Part shown: positions 45,803 through 59,074 of the stretch, one piece after another
Layout: each line of letters begins with the position of its first letter
How positions within the stretch are numbered: position 1 is the stretch's first letter
NCBI GenBank assembly: GCA_947493265.1
Contig: CANLQL010000004.1
Location: 707,249 to 771,248 of the forward strand
Direction of reading: 5' to 3'
Length of the DNA: 64,000 nt
Source of the DNA: an uncultured Litoreibacter sp.
GTDB lineage: Bacteria; Pseudomonadota; Alphaproteobacteria; Rhodobacterales; Rhodobacteraceae
Position numbers and translations under genes: made by a program
The notes under the pieces: model-generated
Told to the model about the DNA's origin: nothing
Databases searched by the model: none
The model's input: only the letters and a program-made list of their open reading frames with translations

Positions 45803-46372
45803 CTAGGCAATCACCCGGCTCCGAAGCAGCGCTGTCGCCTGATCAAATGGCGCGACGCTTTCTTCAGATCTTGCAGCCAGCTGCGCGCCTTCCAGAAGCG
45901 ACAAAACCGCGGCTGCCTCAAGTGCTTCCTCAGCGATATCGCGCAATGTGCCGTCCGATCTTGCCAACTCGAACACAGATACGATCCACCCAACCATCAT
46001 CGCGCGAAATTTGCGTATTTCAGCCAAGGCTTCACCCGAAAGGCTTTCGCGACCCGCGATCAGGGCAACACAAAGGCAAACGCTTGCCCCTCCATTCAAG
46101 GCCGCGCGATATAGATCAATGAGAGCGATCAAACGATCCGATCCCGTTGAATGCCTCTGATCGATTTGATGGCACGCTTGTTCAAGCCCAGCGTGATAGC
46201 GCTGCATCATCGCCACTGAAAGCGTCGCTTTCGTGGGGAAATGGTGATGTATGCTGGCTTTTCGAATGCCAACGTCTTCGGCCAGATCAGCATAGCTGAA
46301 CCCATCAAACCCGGTGCGACGAACGATCCGTTCTGCAGAATCCAGAAGGGCAGCTTTCGTGTCATTGCTCAT
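45803..46372 (-). CDS. TetR-family transcriptional regulator
   Basis: A 189-residue repressor-type protein. The N-terminal helix-turn-helix is visible: LLDSAERIVRRTGFDGFSYA, then DVGIRKASIHHHFPTKATLS. The C-terminal part is the ligand-binding and dimerisation domain, with a Cys-containing stretch GGASVCLCVALIAGRE. It follows the cupin and amine-oxidase genes on the same strand, 19 bases after the latter, so it is likely the local regulator. The inverted repeat at 48161-48184 upstream of the cupin gene is its probable operator. The ligand is unknown. Confidence 0.88.
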   Translation of the reverse strand: MSNDTKAALLDSAERIVRRTGFDGFSYADLAEDVGIRKASIHHHFPTKATLSVAMMQRYHAGLEQACHQIDQRHSTGSDRLIALIDLYRAALNGGASVCLCVALIAGRESLSGEALAEIRKFRAMMVGWIVSVFELARSDGTLRDIAEEALEAAAVLSLLEGAQLAARSEESVAPFDQATALLRSRVIA

Positions 46373-46391
46373 GGCTCTTGTCCTTTCCGTT

Positions 46392-47459
46392 TCATCTCAA
46401 CCGGTTGACGATAGCGTCCGCAGCCTCCAGCGCGCCTTCGAGGAACCCGCCAAATTCTAGTGCAACCTCGGTTCCGCCAAAATTCAGCGCGCCATCCCAG
46501 AGATTTTCGAATGCGGGCGGCATTCCGTAGCGCGGATGTTCGTAGATCGGGGTCAGATCGCGAGGTGTTGCGGTGTGCGGGTCCAGCGCCCAATCCTTCA
46601 CGATCAGCACTGCTGGGCGCGCTGCCAGAGGCCCGAACAACCGCGCCAATTGCGCCAAGATCTCTGATTTCAGAGCATCTGTTTCGGATCGGTGCTGCGC
46701 CGGAATGCCAATGAACCCAAACAGGGCAGCGGTTTTCCCATGACGCGGCGACGCATCGTGAATTTCTACCAGCGGGCCCCGGCGGCTCATCGCGTCGCCA
46801 GATAGGCCCTCGTGATGCCAGAAGGGGGTGTCATATGTGGCAACAGCCTTGGCCTGGCCCGCCATCCAAGTCGGCGTTCTTGCCATTGTGTCAGTGGTAT
46901 CCGCAGGCAATGGCGGGAAAAACTCAATCTTAGCCTCCGCAATTCGCGGTGGCATGGCAAGAACAACCCGGTTGCATGAAATCGTTTTGTCATCAGCCGT
47001 TTGAACAATGACGTCCGGATTTCGATACGTCACTTCCGTCACCATTGCTCCGCGAAATTTGCGGCTATCCGGGATCGAACCAGCCAGGGCGTCCACCAGT
47101 TTCCCCAGCCCACCTTCTACGCGAAGCGATCCTTGCATCGACCCGTAGCCTTGATCGCGCTGAACACGACCTTGCGGGTCCTCGAAAACCATCAGTCCCT
47201 CGGAAAATTGATCAAATACCTCAAGTGAAAACCGCTTGAGCAGTTCTGCGATGCGCGGTTGGCCATGCCAAATCCAGGCAGGCCCGAGGTCAAACGCCTC
47301 CCCCGCGACAAGGTCCGATCTGATCCGACCCCCAAAACGCGACCGTGCTTCCAGCAGTAGAAAATCGCGGTCCGCTTGATGCAATCGCTCCGCAATGCTT
47401 AGTCCAGCAAGACCGCCGCCGATGATCAGAATGTCCGTCTTCAAGTAGGTCGCGCTCAC
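46392..47459 (-). CDS. FAD-dependent amine oxidase-like flavoprotein
   Basis: A 355-residue oxidoreductase. The N-terminal FAD site is clear: [20 protein letters not shown], then [16 protein letters not shown] (about 10-48). The C-terminal FAD-contact segment is [20 protein letters not shown]. The layout is that of flavin monoamine oxidases and related enzymes, but it is shorter than most (450 or more), so the substrate domain may be reduced. It overlaps the cupin gene by 4 bases and precedes tetR. The substrate is unknown; an amine or small aromatic compound would be typical. Confidence 0.82.
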   Translation of the reverse strand: MSATYLKTDILIIGGGLAGLSIAERLHQADRDFLLLEARSRFGGRIRSDLVAGEAFDLGPAWIWHGQPRIAELLKRFSLEVFDQFSEGLMVFEDPQGRVQRDQGYGSMQGSLRVEGGLGKLVDALAGSIPDSRKFRGAMVTEVTYRNPDVIVQTADDKTISCNRVVLAMPPRIAEAKIEFFPPLPADTTDTMARTPTWMAGQAKAVATYDTPFWHHEGLSGDAMSRRGPLVEIHDASPRHGKTAALFGFIGIPAQHRSETDALKSEILAQLARLFGPLAARPAVLIVKDWALDPHTATPRDLTPIYEHPRYGMPPAFENLWDGALNFGGTEVALEFGGFLEGALEAADAIVNRLR

Positions 47460-48109
47460 ACTGCTGGCGCTTTCGCGAAAGGCAGGTGCCCCGTTTTCAT
47501 CCAGACAGTTGCCCCGTCTGGACCTGCTGTTGCATTCAAATCCATTGTTTCCGGAAGACGAAGCCAGCTGTTCTTTCGCAACGTGTCATCGCCCTCCAGA
47601 AGTGTTCCAGACAGAACCAGAAGTTCCCCACCACCGCTCAAAGGGTCTGAAAGCGCCTCACCCGGGGCAAGTTGATGAAACGTGACGCGCTCCTGGGCAT
47701 CTTCATGCAGGATTTTGGAGTTTCTACGGCCCTCAACCGCCATTTTGGTGCGGAATTGATTGCGATCTTCAGGATCAAACTGCCAAAGCTTGACGAATAT
47801 GACGCAACCTTCATCGGATCCGGGTGTGTGAGATGTCGTGGGGGGATTGCGGACATATGTTCCCGTTGGATAGTCGCCATGTTCATCCTGAAACACGCCG
47901 TCCAAAACAATGAACTCTTCGCCACCAGTGTGGGTATGTGCAGAAAACTTGGAATTTGGCGCGTAGCGCACAATTGTCGTCGCCCGCGCAACCTCATTGC
48001 CAATACGATCAAGCATCCGACGCTCGACCCCCGGCATGGGAGAGGCCAGCCACTCAACCTCGTCGGTATGTATCAATACGCGGTCAGCGAAATTGGCATT
48101 CAACTCCAT
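47456..48109 (-). CDS. Double-cupin protein, ChrR-cupin type
   Basis: A 217-residue protein with two cupin repeats. The first has a metal-type motif [14 protein letters not shown] (about 59-72) and [12 protein letters not shown]; the second ([20 protein letters not shown]) lacks histidine ligands. The fold resembles the C-terminal cupin of the anti-sigma factor ChrR, but the N-terminal zinc-binding anti-sigma domain is absent, so an enzyme or sensor role is more likely than sigma inhibition. It heads the cupin-amine oxidase-tetR operon, with ATGA coupling to the next gene. Function unknown. Confidence 0.8.
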   Translation of the reverse strand: MELNANFADRVLIHTDEVEWLASPMPGVERRMLDRIGNEVARATTIVRYAPNSKFSAHTHTGGEEFIVLDGVFQDEHGDYPTGTYVRNPPTTSHTPGSDEGCVIFVKLWQFDPEDRNQFRTKMAVEGRRNSKILHEDAQERVTFHQLAPGEALSDPLSGGGELLVLSGTLLEGDDTLRKNSWLRLPETMDLNATAGPDGATVWMKTGHLPFAKAPAV

Positions 48110-48160
48110 AGGGGCGTTCCTTCGTAAATCTATTTTGAGAAGTTGTTAGATATAGGATAG

Positions 48161-48184
48161 TTTACCTACTACATGGTAGGGAAA
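48161..48184 (-). promoter_or_regulatory. Inverted repeat upstream of the cupin gene (likely TetR operator)
   Basis: TTTACCTAC-TACATG-GTAGGGAAA is a 9-bp inverted repeat with one mismatch and a 6-base centre, 52 bases before the cupin start. Size and symmetry fit a TetR-dimer operator, and the regulator is encoded two genes downstream in the same operon. This is inference from position and symmetry. Confidence 0.5.
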
Positions 48185-48246
48185 ACTACAAATGAGAATT
48201 TGGTACACGCAAAGCCGCCAATCCATTGAAATATAACCGAAAAACA

Positions 48247-48270
48247 AAAAAGCGCCCCGAAGGACGCTTC
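48247..48270 (-). terminator. Terminator of the rRNA operon
   Basis: On the minus strand GCGTCC-TTCG-GGGCGC forms a 6-bp stem (one T-G pair) with a stable TTCG loop, followed by six T residues. It lies just after tRNA-fMet and should end the rRNA transcript. Confidence 0.88.
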
Positions 48271-48279
48271 ATAGACATT

Positions 48280-48356
<77 letters not shown>

Positions 48357-48429
48357 CAATTGCGCAGCCTCTGGTCAGTCATGAGAAGAGGCGCATCGAA
48401 AGAGAGATACGTTTCATGTTCCTTATTAG

Positions 48430-48545
48430 GTTTGGCGGTGACCTACTCTCCCACGTCTTAAGACGCAGTACCATCGGCGCGACGGCACTTAACGGCCGAG
48501 TTCGGGATGGGATCGGGTGTTTTGCTCGCGCTATGACCACCAAAC
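48430..48545 (-). rRNA. rrf: 5S ribosomal RNA
   Basis: About 116 bases. The ends GTTTGGTGGTCAT and CACCGCCAAAC pair to form helix I, and the conserved CCGATCCCATCCCGAACTCG is inside. It lies between 23S and tRNA-fMet. Ends are set from the helix I pairing and may be off by a few bases. Confidence 0.95.
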
Positions 48546-48637
48546 CGAATAAAGAACACGAAACATCACCAAGTCACTTACACATATGTGTAGCTTTTTG
48601 ATTTCACTAGCAGAAGTCTGGCTTCTACTGGATCAAA

Positions 48638-51466
<2,829 letters not shown>

Positions 51467-51855
51467 TTGATCCAGAAAAAGCTAGGCTTTTCCTGCGACT
51501 TGGGCCTGCTTTTGTTCAGGCTTAGTCATTAATCAAAAGAGTAAATTTTCCCAAACCTTCTACGCTGGTTCAAAGTGCAGAAGGTTTTATATTTTGGTTA
51601 GTTTACTTGACTTGGATTGTGTCTCGTTCTTGGGGTCGAACCCCTGGATAAAGCCGCCGGGAAGGCTGCTAAATCAAACGAAACACTATATTCTTCATGC
51701 TCTGGACCGAAGTCCGTGACCTGACGCACTTGTCAGATCAGCATGAAAAACTGATGTTTGTATCTCTCTATACGATGTCAATTCGTCCGATTGGACGGGT
51801 AAACACTTTGCAGTGCTTACCGATGCAATCAAACAGTGTCACTTCCAGTTGGAAG

Positions 51856-51932
<77 letters not shown>

Positions 51933-52008
51933 AGCTGATTTTGCGTCAGCAAAATCGGCGGCGCGCCGTCAGGGTATTGCGAGCAATGCCCGAGAGGCGT
52001 CAAGTTTT

Positions 52009-52084
52009 TGGTGGAGCGTATCGGGATCGAACCGATGACCCCCTGCTTGCAAAGCAGGTGCTCTCCCAGCTGAGCTAACGCCCC
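52009..52084 (-). tRNA. tRNA-Ala (TGC)
   Basis: A 76-base tRNA with CCA encoded. Anticodon stem CCTGC / GCAGG with loop TTTGCAA gives TGC. It is the first tRNA after 16S in transcription, where tRNA-Ile usually stands. Confidence 0.96.
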
Positions 52085-52224
52085 TTATAACCCCGATGGG
52101 GTTTATTTCATGAAGAGATATGAGGACGGCCTGGACCGTGTGTTGGTCACCGAAGTGCCAACGTATGTGCTTAAAGCACTGCTAAGTGTTCCACGAACTC
52201 AAACAAGTTCAAGCTGCTAGGAAC

Positions 52225-53696
<1,472 letters not shown>

Positions 53697-53940
53697 AAAA
53701 GCATTTACATGCTTAACCTTGACGTCGAACCTCTGCACATATCAATCAACACGCCTTACTGAAACGTGCTGACCATTCATTCTGTTTGTTGTGCTTAGAG
53801 TTATCAAAGATAACCGAAAGCCGTCCAAACAGTGAAGCTGACCCTACATCATCGAACCGAAGTTCTAGTAGGTGGATATGTAAGAGGTTGATCCATCGAA
53901 ATGGCCAAACCGCCCACACATCTCTTCATGTTTTCTATCA

Positions 53941-53952
53941 ATTTCAAAGAGC
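53941..53952 (-). promoter_or_regulatory. boxA-like antitermination element in the rRNA leader
   Basis: GCTCTTTGAAAT on the minus strand matches the boxA sequence that loads Nus factors on rRNA transcripts. It lies about 245 bases before 16S, within the leader. The rest of the leader (53697-54090) shows no gene. Confidence 0.65.
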
Positions 53953-54090
53953 GTAGAGACAAAAACGAACCGAAGCGCCTAAATCGTTTGGCGCAACTGC
54001 CTGTATAAGTCTCTGTTTTTTATCCGCTTTCTTTGCCCTGAGGCCTGTCTGGCGTCCCCTTGGTGCATCTCTGCGCCGCCGGTGAGGGGG

Positions 54091-54119
54091 TATTTAGGCC
54101 CCCACGCTCAGACCCGCAA
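54091..54119 (-). promoter_or_regulatory. Predicted rRNA operon promoter
   Basis: TTGCGG (54114-54119) and TAAATA (54091-54096), 17 bases apart on the minus strand, give a sigma-70-type promoter about 390 bases before 16S. The DNA just upstream (54120-54180) is rich in A and T, like an UP element. Start site not known. Confidence 0.55.
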
Positions 54120-54217
54120 GTGCTTTTTTACAGAAAGATGACATTTTTTGCGGAAAACCATGGTTAATGTTATTTTTCAATAGGTTACGGTGCTGTTTTT
54201 CTTTTGAAAACCTGCGG

Positions 54218-54350
54218 GATTCAGCCGGGAGTCTAGTAGGTGAATCCGCAGATTGCACCAAATGCAGAGTTTTCCACAGACTCGCCCCGAAAACTGCCCT
54301 GAATCACGCCCAAAATTTGCCTGAATCACATGAATCAGGAGTTTTGATTC
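54218..54350. promoter_or_regulatory. Cluster of eight GANTC methylation sites
   Basis: GANTC occurs at 54218, 54229, 54242, 54279, 54301, 54323, 54332 and 54346, eight sites in 133 bases, where chance predicts fewer than one. It sits between the rRNA promoter and the 3' end of msrQ. GANTC is methylated by CcrM and the methylation state changes with the cell cycle. Some sites form CTGAATCAC repeats. The remaining gap sequence holds no gene. Confidence 0.6.
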
Positions 54351-54958
54351 CTCTGCTTCGGGAAAACCTGCCGAAATCGCAGCCCCAACAGCACAATGAT
54401 GATCGCCAAATAGGTCAACGAGTCGAATTCCCAGACCCGTTGGACCATCACGAAATGCAGACCGCCCAGAAACACCGCCAGATAGGAAAGCTTGTGCAGT
54501 GACTGCCACGTCTTTGCCCCCAGCTTTTTGATCGACGCGTTGTTTGAGGTAATCGCGAGCGGGATCATCAGAACAAACGCCGCCATGCCAATCATAATGT
54601 AGGGACGTTTCAGAATGTCTTTCCAGATCTCTCCCCAATGCAGCTGCAAATCCAACAACAGCCAGACCAGCAGATGCAGCGAGACATAGAAAAAGCAGAT
54701 CAGCCCGAGGGGGCGTCTGAACTTGAGGATGTTGCATCCTAGGTAGCGGCGCATCGGGCTGACAAAGAGCGTGGCGATAAACACCTGCAGTGCCCAAAGC
54801 CCAAGCTGATGTTCAATCGTCTTGATCGGATCAATGCCCAAGCCGCCCGTAAAAGTTTGCCAGACCAACCAGGCGACCGGCAAAAGCGCCAGCACATAGA
54901 GCGGCCAGGTCGGCACCTTGCGCGCAGTTGTGTTTATGGTGTCGACCAGTGCGCTCAT
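54335..54958 (-). CDS. msrQ: MsrQ, heme-binding membrane partner of MsrP
   Basis: MsrQ passes electrons from the quinone pool or a flavin reductase to periplasmic MsrP. The 207-residue protein has about six membrane helices and the ferric-reductase-like pattern: HQLGLWALQVFIATLFVSPM, RPLGLICFFYVSLHLLVWLL and SLHKLSYLAVFLGGLHFVMV, with the histidines that bind heme. The C-terminus is short and basic. It follows a MerF-like gene and msrP on the same strand. Confidence 0.94.
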   Translation of the reverse strand: MSALVDTINTTARKVPTWPLYVLALLPVAWLVWQTFTGGLGIDPIKTIEHQLGLWALQVFIATLFVSPMRRYLGCNILKFRRPLGLICFFYVSLHLLVWLLLDLQLHWGEIWKDILKRPYIMIGMAAFVLMIPLAITSNNASIKKLGAKTWQSLHKLSYLAVFLGGLHFVMVQRVWEFDSLTYLAIIIVLLGLRFRQVFPKQRNQNS

Positions 54959-54994
54959 GATCAGGCGAACTCGGTGTTTGATATAGTGGGTGGC

Positions 54995-55216
54995 TTACGA
55001 GTCACTTTGTGTTCCCCGCTGCTTGGCACGGATGATCGCTGCAATCAGAATACCGCCAAAGACAAGAAGCGCCGGGAAGATCACCGGGTCTAGCCAGCCG
55101 ACGTAAGCCCCCAGACCCACTGCGCCCAAAGCCATGACGGCCAGCGGTGTAAAGCAGCATAGCGCTGCAAAGATCGTGCCGGTCAGACCGATCCGGAACC
55201 ACTTATCCCCGAGCAT
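54995..55216 (-). CDS. MerF-like small membrane transporter between msrP and msrQ
   Basis: A 73-residue protein with two membrane helices. The first contains a paired cysteine motif (FAALCCFTPLAVMALGAVGL) that closely follows the mercury transporter MerF, and LDPVIFPALLVFGGI matches its second helix. MerF's second cysteine pair near the C-terminus is absent. The ATG overlaps the msrP stop (TGATG), so it is co-translated; msrQ follows 36 bases later. No other mer genes are nearby. It may move a soft metal or have been reused for redox function; that is inference. Confidence 0.72.
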   Translation of the reverse strand: MLGDKWFRIGLTGTIFAALCCFTPLAVMALGAVGLGAYVGWLDPVIFPALLVFGGILIAAIIRAKQRGTQSDS

Positions 55217-56127
55217 CAGTAATTCTTGGTTAGATCCATACCCTCATAAAGCCCGGCGACTTCTTCTTCGTAGCCGTTGAACTTCAATGTCGGGATACGC
55301 TTAGCAAATAGCCCGCCACCAATGCGGCGTTCGGAGGCTTGCGACCAACGCGGGTGATCCACGTCCGGATTCACATTACTATAGAAGCCGTATTCACGCG
55401 GGTTGATCATGTTCCACGTCGCAAGCGGTTCTTCTTCCGTCAATGTGATCTTCACAATCGACTTGATCGATTTGAAACCGTATTTCCAAGGAACCACGAG
55501 GCGCATCGGTGCGCCGTTCTGGTTCGGTATGTCTTTACCATAAATACCGGTCGCCATGATTGTCAGCGGGTGCATCGCTTCGTCCAGACGCAGACCTTCC
55601 CGGTATGGCCATTCAAGGAAACTACGCTTTTGGCCCCACATTTCATCCGGGCGGACCAGCGTCTCGAAGGACACATATTTCGCTTTATCCTGGACCCCGG
55701 CCAAATTCAGCAGATCCGCCAGTTCGAAACCGTTCCACGGAACAACCATCGACCAAGCTTCGACACAGCGGAACCGGTAAACCCGTTCCTCGATCGTCAT
55801 CTTCTCCATAATATCTGCAAAGGAGTAGTCGCCAGGATTGTCCACCAGGCCGCCGATCTCCACATTCCAGGGGGAGGTCGTCAGCGCACTGGCATATTTT
55901 GCCGGGTCATCCTTGCCGGTCCCGAACTCGTAGAAGTTGTTGTAAGATGAGATCTCTTCGAAAGTGTTTGGCGTATCGCCTTCACGCAATCCCTGCGCGG
56001 TTACAGGACCACCAATGGTTCCCGCAGCGAGCGCAGCCCCACCGGCCATAAAGGCCCGGCGATTGAAGAAGACTTCTTTTGGTGTGACATCATTCCATGT
56101 CAGGTCTGAAGTGTATCGTTTGGCCAT
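55216..56127 (-). CDS. msrP: Periplasmic methionine-sulfoxide reductase MsrP
   Basis: MsrP is a molybdopterin enzyme that repairs oxidised methionine in periplasmic proteins. The Tat signal is visible ([20 protein letters not shown], twin Arg about 23-24). The Mo-binding Cys lies in [15 protein letters not shown] (about residue 121). Other family parts are [20 protein letters not shown] and [20 protein letters not shown]. 303 residues. It heads the msrP / MerF-like / msrQ operon. Confidence 0.96.
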   Translation of the reverse strand: MAKRYTSDLTWNDVTPKEVFFNRRAFMAGGAALAAGTIGGPVTAQGLREGDTPNTFEEISSYNNFYEFGTGKDDPAKYASALTTSPWNVEIGGLVDNPGDYSFADIMEKMTIEERVYRFRCVEAWSMVVPWNGFELADLLNLAGVQDKAKYVSFETLVRPDEMWGQKRSFLEWPYREGLRLDEAMHPLTIMATGIYGKDIPNQNGAPMRLVVPWKYGFKSIKSIVKITLTEEEPLATWNMINPREYGFYSNVNPDVDHPRWSQASERRIGGGLFAKRIPTLKFNGYEEEVAGLYEGMDLTKNY

Positions 56128-56198
56128 AGGGTCCTCATCTCAAGATTTGCGTCACCATGGCGTAGCGCATCACAGATACAAAGCCAAAACACCTGATC

Positions 56199-57698
56199 TC
56201 ACGAATGTGTTTGCTCTGTTACAGGATAAAGTTCGTCCATCGGCACCGACTTTCGTGTGTCTTGTACGATCCTGACATGCTCGCGACGCAACAGACGCGG
56301 CTCGGACACGCCAACAGAATGGGCGATCAGCTCCACCTCCTTGACGATATTTTTGGCATAGGCTGCGACCTTCTTATACTTGTCTTCCGGAACCAGACCT
56401 TTCTGGAACCGCGGGTCATGGGTCGTGATCCCTGTTGGGCAGGTATTCTTGTTGCACTTCATCGCCTGAATGCAGCCGAGCGAAAACATGAACCCACGGG
56501 CAGAGGTCACAAAATCTGCCCCCGCTGCCAATGCCCAAGCCACGTCACCCGGAACCATCAGTTTTCCGGACGCGATCAACCGGATGCGATCTTTCAATCC
56601 GTATTCCCTGAGAAGATTAGCAAGCTCTGGCAGCGCCTCCGAAATCGGCATTCCCATCAGATCCATCAAGGGAAGCGGGGACGCCCCCGTACCACCTTCC
56701 CCGCCATCAATGGTTATGAAGTCCGGGGCGCTGTCTAAACCGCGTTCCCGAATTAGGACAAACAGATCGCGGAAAGGTTGCTGGCCACCCATCACTGTCT
56801 TTATCCCGACAGGCTTTCCGGTGATCTCGCGAATATGGGACAAGAAATCCAGAAGCTCATCGAAATTGGCAATCTCAAGATGCCGGTTTGGAGAGATCGA
56901 ATCCTGTCCCTCCGGGATCCCCCGAATTTCCGCAATCTCTGCGGTGACTTTGCCGCCGGGCAATATGCCTCCTTTGCCCGGCTTGGCCCCTTGCGCCAGC
57001 TTGACCTCGAACATCTTGACCTGATCATGGGCCGCGACCTCGCGCAGCTTGTCATCATTGAGACTGCCATCGCGATTGCGGACACCATATTTCGCCGTTC
57101 CAATTTGGAAGACGATATCGGCACCGCCTTGCAGATGATACGGGCTGATCCCCCCTTCCCCGGTATTCATCCAAATGCCCGCTTCCTTTGCGCCTTGGCT
57201 TAACGCAGTCACAGCAGGGCGTGAAATTGCCCCGAAGCTCATCCCGGATAGGTTGAAGAACGACGGTGCAAGATAAGGATGTCGCGCGCCGGGCCCAATC
57301 AACATCGACTCGCTGGTGCTAAACTGATTGTCCAAGGGTGGAAACGCGGCGTTGGAAAAGATCGGCGTGCCTACGACACCAAGGTTTCGTGTCGACCCGA
57401 AAGCCACTGTATTGCCTTTGCCTGATATCGCGCGTTTGACCCAATCGCGCTGCGCTCGGTTGAATGGCAATTCCTCACGGTCCATGGCGAAGAAATACTG
57501 CCGGAAGAATTCCCCCAGCTCCGTAAAGATATGTCGAAACCGGCCGATGACGGGATAGTTGCGCCGGATCGCATCTTCACGCTGCGATCTGTCGATCACG
57601 AACATCACAATTATGGCAAGCGCTGCGATGCCCACCACCACGATGAACGAGATCGCCATCACTTCGACAATCCAGCCCGCCCAATCAAACATTCGCAT
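56199..57698 (-). CDS. FMN-binding glutamate synthase-family protein, membrane-anchored
   Basis: A 499-residue protein with an N-terminal membrane helix (WIVEVMAISFIVVVGIAALA) and a glutamate-synthase-like FMN domain: FNLSGMSFGAISRPAVTALS, GEGGISPYHLQGGADIVFQI, ITIDGGEGGTGASPLPLMDL and ARGFMFSLGCIQAMKCNKNT. The last includes the Fe-S-type cysteines. There is no glutamine amidotransferase domain, so it is not a complete glutamate synthase; its substrate is unknown. Start 57698 follows AAGGAA; a 29-codon upstream extension is unlikely. It is a single gene near msrP, same strand. Confidence 0.87.
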   Translation of the reverse strand: MRMFDWAGWIVEVMAISFIVVVGIAALAIIVMFVIDRSQREDAIRRNYPVIGRFRHIFTELGEFFRQYFFAMDREELPFNRAQRDWVKRAISGKGNTVAFGSTRNLGVVGTPIFSNAAFPPLDNQFSTSESMLIGPGARHPYLAPSFFNLSGMSFGAISRPAVTALSQGAKEAGIWMNTGEGGISPYHLQGGADIVFQIGTAKYGVRNRDGSLNDDKLREVAAHDQVKMFEVKLAQGAKPGKGGILPGGKVTAEIAEIRGIPEGQDSISPNRHLEIANFDELLDFLSHIREITGKPVGIKTVMGGQQPFRDLFVLIRERGLDSAPDFITIDGGEGGTGASPLPLMDLMGMPISEALPELANLLREYGLKDRIRLIASGKLMVPGDVAWALAAGADFVTSARGFMFSLGCIQAMKCNKNTCPTGITTHDPRFQKGLVPEDKYKKVAAYAKNIVKEVELIAHSVGVSEPRLLRREHVRIVQDTRKSVPMDELYPVTEQTHS

Positions 57699-57960
57699 TC
57701 CGTGGTTCCTTCCCAAGTGTTTCGCACAGTCTGACCAACTGGTCCCGAGGAACAAGAGGCTTCGGATCACATCTATTTCGATCACAGGAATTCACAAGAA
57801 AATTACGTGACACTTGAACGGGCGCTGGCTTAGCGCGGCCATCCGAAAAATCCACGGCATTTCCCGACATTTTTTCAACATCTGTTTTTGCTTTGGGTCC
57901 GTAGACCTTCTCGATGCCAAACAACAGGCGTCGGTCTAGAAACCTAACAGGAGTTTTCAC
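57699..57960. other. Divergent gap before the fasciclin genes
   Basis: About 260 bases between the glutamate-synthase-like gene and the first fasciclin gene hold both promoters. No clear -35/-10 pair, repeat or small gene was recognised, apart from the ribosome site AGGAG before 57961. Confidence 0.4.
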
Positions 57961-58446
57961 ATGTTCAGAAGAACGTTTATCGCCCTCAGCGCAGCAGCCG
58001 CTTTCACATCCGCACCGGCCTTTGCAGACGGTCACTCCAAAGACATCGTCGATACAGCGGTTGGCGCAGGCAACTTTACCACTCTGGTCGCTGCCGTTCA
58101 GGCCGCAGGCTTGGTTGAAACGTTGAAAGGTGACGGCCCGTTCACCGTCTTCGCCCCGACAGACGAAGCATTCGCGGCCCTGCCCGAAGGCACCGTTGAG
58201 ACGCTTCTCAAGCCAGAAAACAAAGAACAGCTAACAGCGATCCTGACCTATCACGTCGTCGGCGGCAAAGTCATGTCCGGTGATTTGAGCGACGGCATGA
58301 TGGCCACAACCGTGCAAGGCGGGGATCTGAAAATCGGCACCGAAGGCGGTGTGACGGTCAATGACGCCAATGTTGTCGCAGCCGATATCGAGGCATCGAA
58401 CGGCGTCATCCATGTGATCGATCAGGTCATCCTTCCCGCATCCTAA
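57961..58446 (+). CDS. Exported fasciclin-domain protein (copy 1)
   Basis: A 161-residue protein with a Sec signal peptide ([19 protein letters not shown], cleaved after AFA) and a single fasciclin (FAS1) domain. Its marks are [53 protein letters not shown] and [13 protein letters not shown]. Such proteins act in adhesion or the cell envelope. AACAGGAG precedes the ATG. A second, similar gene follows 55 bases later, evidently a tandem duplicate. Confidence 0.93.
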   Translation: MFRRTFIALSAAAAFTSAPAFADGHSKDIVDTAVGAGNFTTLVAAVQAAGLVETLKGDGPFTVFAPTDEAFAALPEGTVETLLKPENKEQLTAILTYHVVGGKVMSGDLSDGMMATTVQGGDLKIGTEGGVTVNDANVVAADIEASNGVIHVIDQVILPAS

Positions 58447-58501
58447 CATCCACGACCACCAACCAACGCCCTGAGGGGCCATCAGAACGAGGAACAAACC
58501 A

Positions 58502-58993
58502 ATGAACAGACGTTTTGCTTTGAAAAGCTTGATCGCAGCAGGCGCAGTCGCGGCAGTTGCCGCATGTACCCCGATGAACAGCGAGCCAGATATCGTTGAT
58601 ATCGCCGCCGGCAACCCGGACTTCTCGACACTTGTCGCTGCAGTCTCTGCAGCTGGGCTGGTCGACACGCTGAAATCTGACGGGCCATTCACGGTCTTCG
58701 CACCGACGAATGAAGCTTTTGCGAAACTGCCTGCAGGCACAGTGGAAACTTTGCTGAAGCCAGAGAACAAAGATCAGCTGGTGAAGGTTCTGACCTACCA
58801 CGTCGTGCCTGGTGCAGTGACGTCTGATCAATTGGCTGGCAAGCGACTGAGCGTGGCGACTGTGCAAGGTCAAAAGCTGCATGTCGATGGACGCAACGGT
58901 GTAAAGATCAACAAGTCCAACGTGACCGCTGCTGACATCATTGCATCGAACGGCGTGATCCATGTCATCGACAAGGTCTTGTTGCCGAAATAA
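58502..58993 (+). CDS. Fasciclin-domain lipoprotein (copy 2)
   Basis: A 163-residue FAS1 protein closely similar to the preceding gene ([40 protein letters not shown]). Here the N-terminus has [20 protein letters not shown] followed by AC: a lipobox with Cys at about 22, with a twin-arginine-like start. So this copy is probably membrane-anchored while the first is soluble. The two are likely one operon. Confidence 0.92.
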   Translation: MNRRFALKSLIAAGAVAAVAACTPMNSEPDIVDIAAGNPDFSTLVAAVSAAGLVDTLKSDGPFTVFAPTNEAFAKLPAGTVETLLKPENKDQLVKVLTYHVVPGAVTSDQLAGKRLSVATVQGQKLHVDGRNGVKINKSNVTAADIIASNGVIHVIDKVLLPK

Positions 58994-59074
58994 GCAAATC
59001 TTCCGGGAACTCGTTTTCGGGTTCCCGGACCCTCGCAAGTTTGGTTTAGTTCATCCGAACAAGACGAGGATCCA

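Noticed and set aside
54157..54166. AACCATGGTT palindrome upstream of the rRNA promoter
   Set aside because: Short palindromes of 10 bases are frequent by chance and no partner site is seen.
54270..54278. TTTTCCACA, a possible DnaA box near the rRNA promoter
   Set aside because: A single variant copy; a functional origin or regulatory site would be expected to have several.
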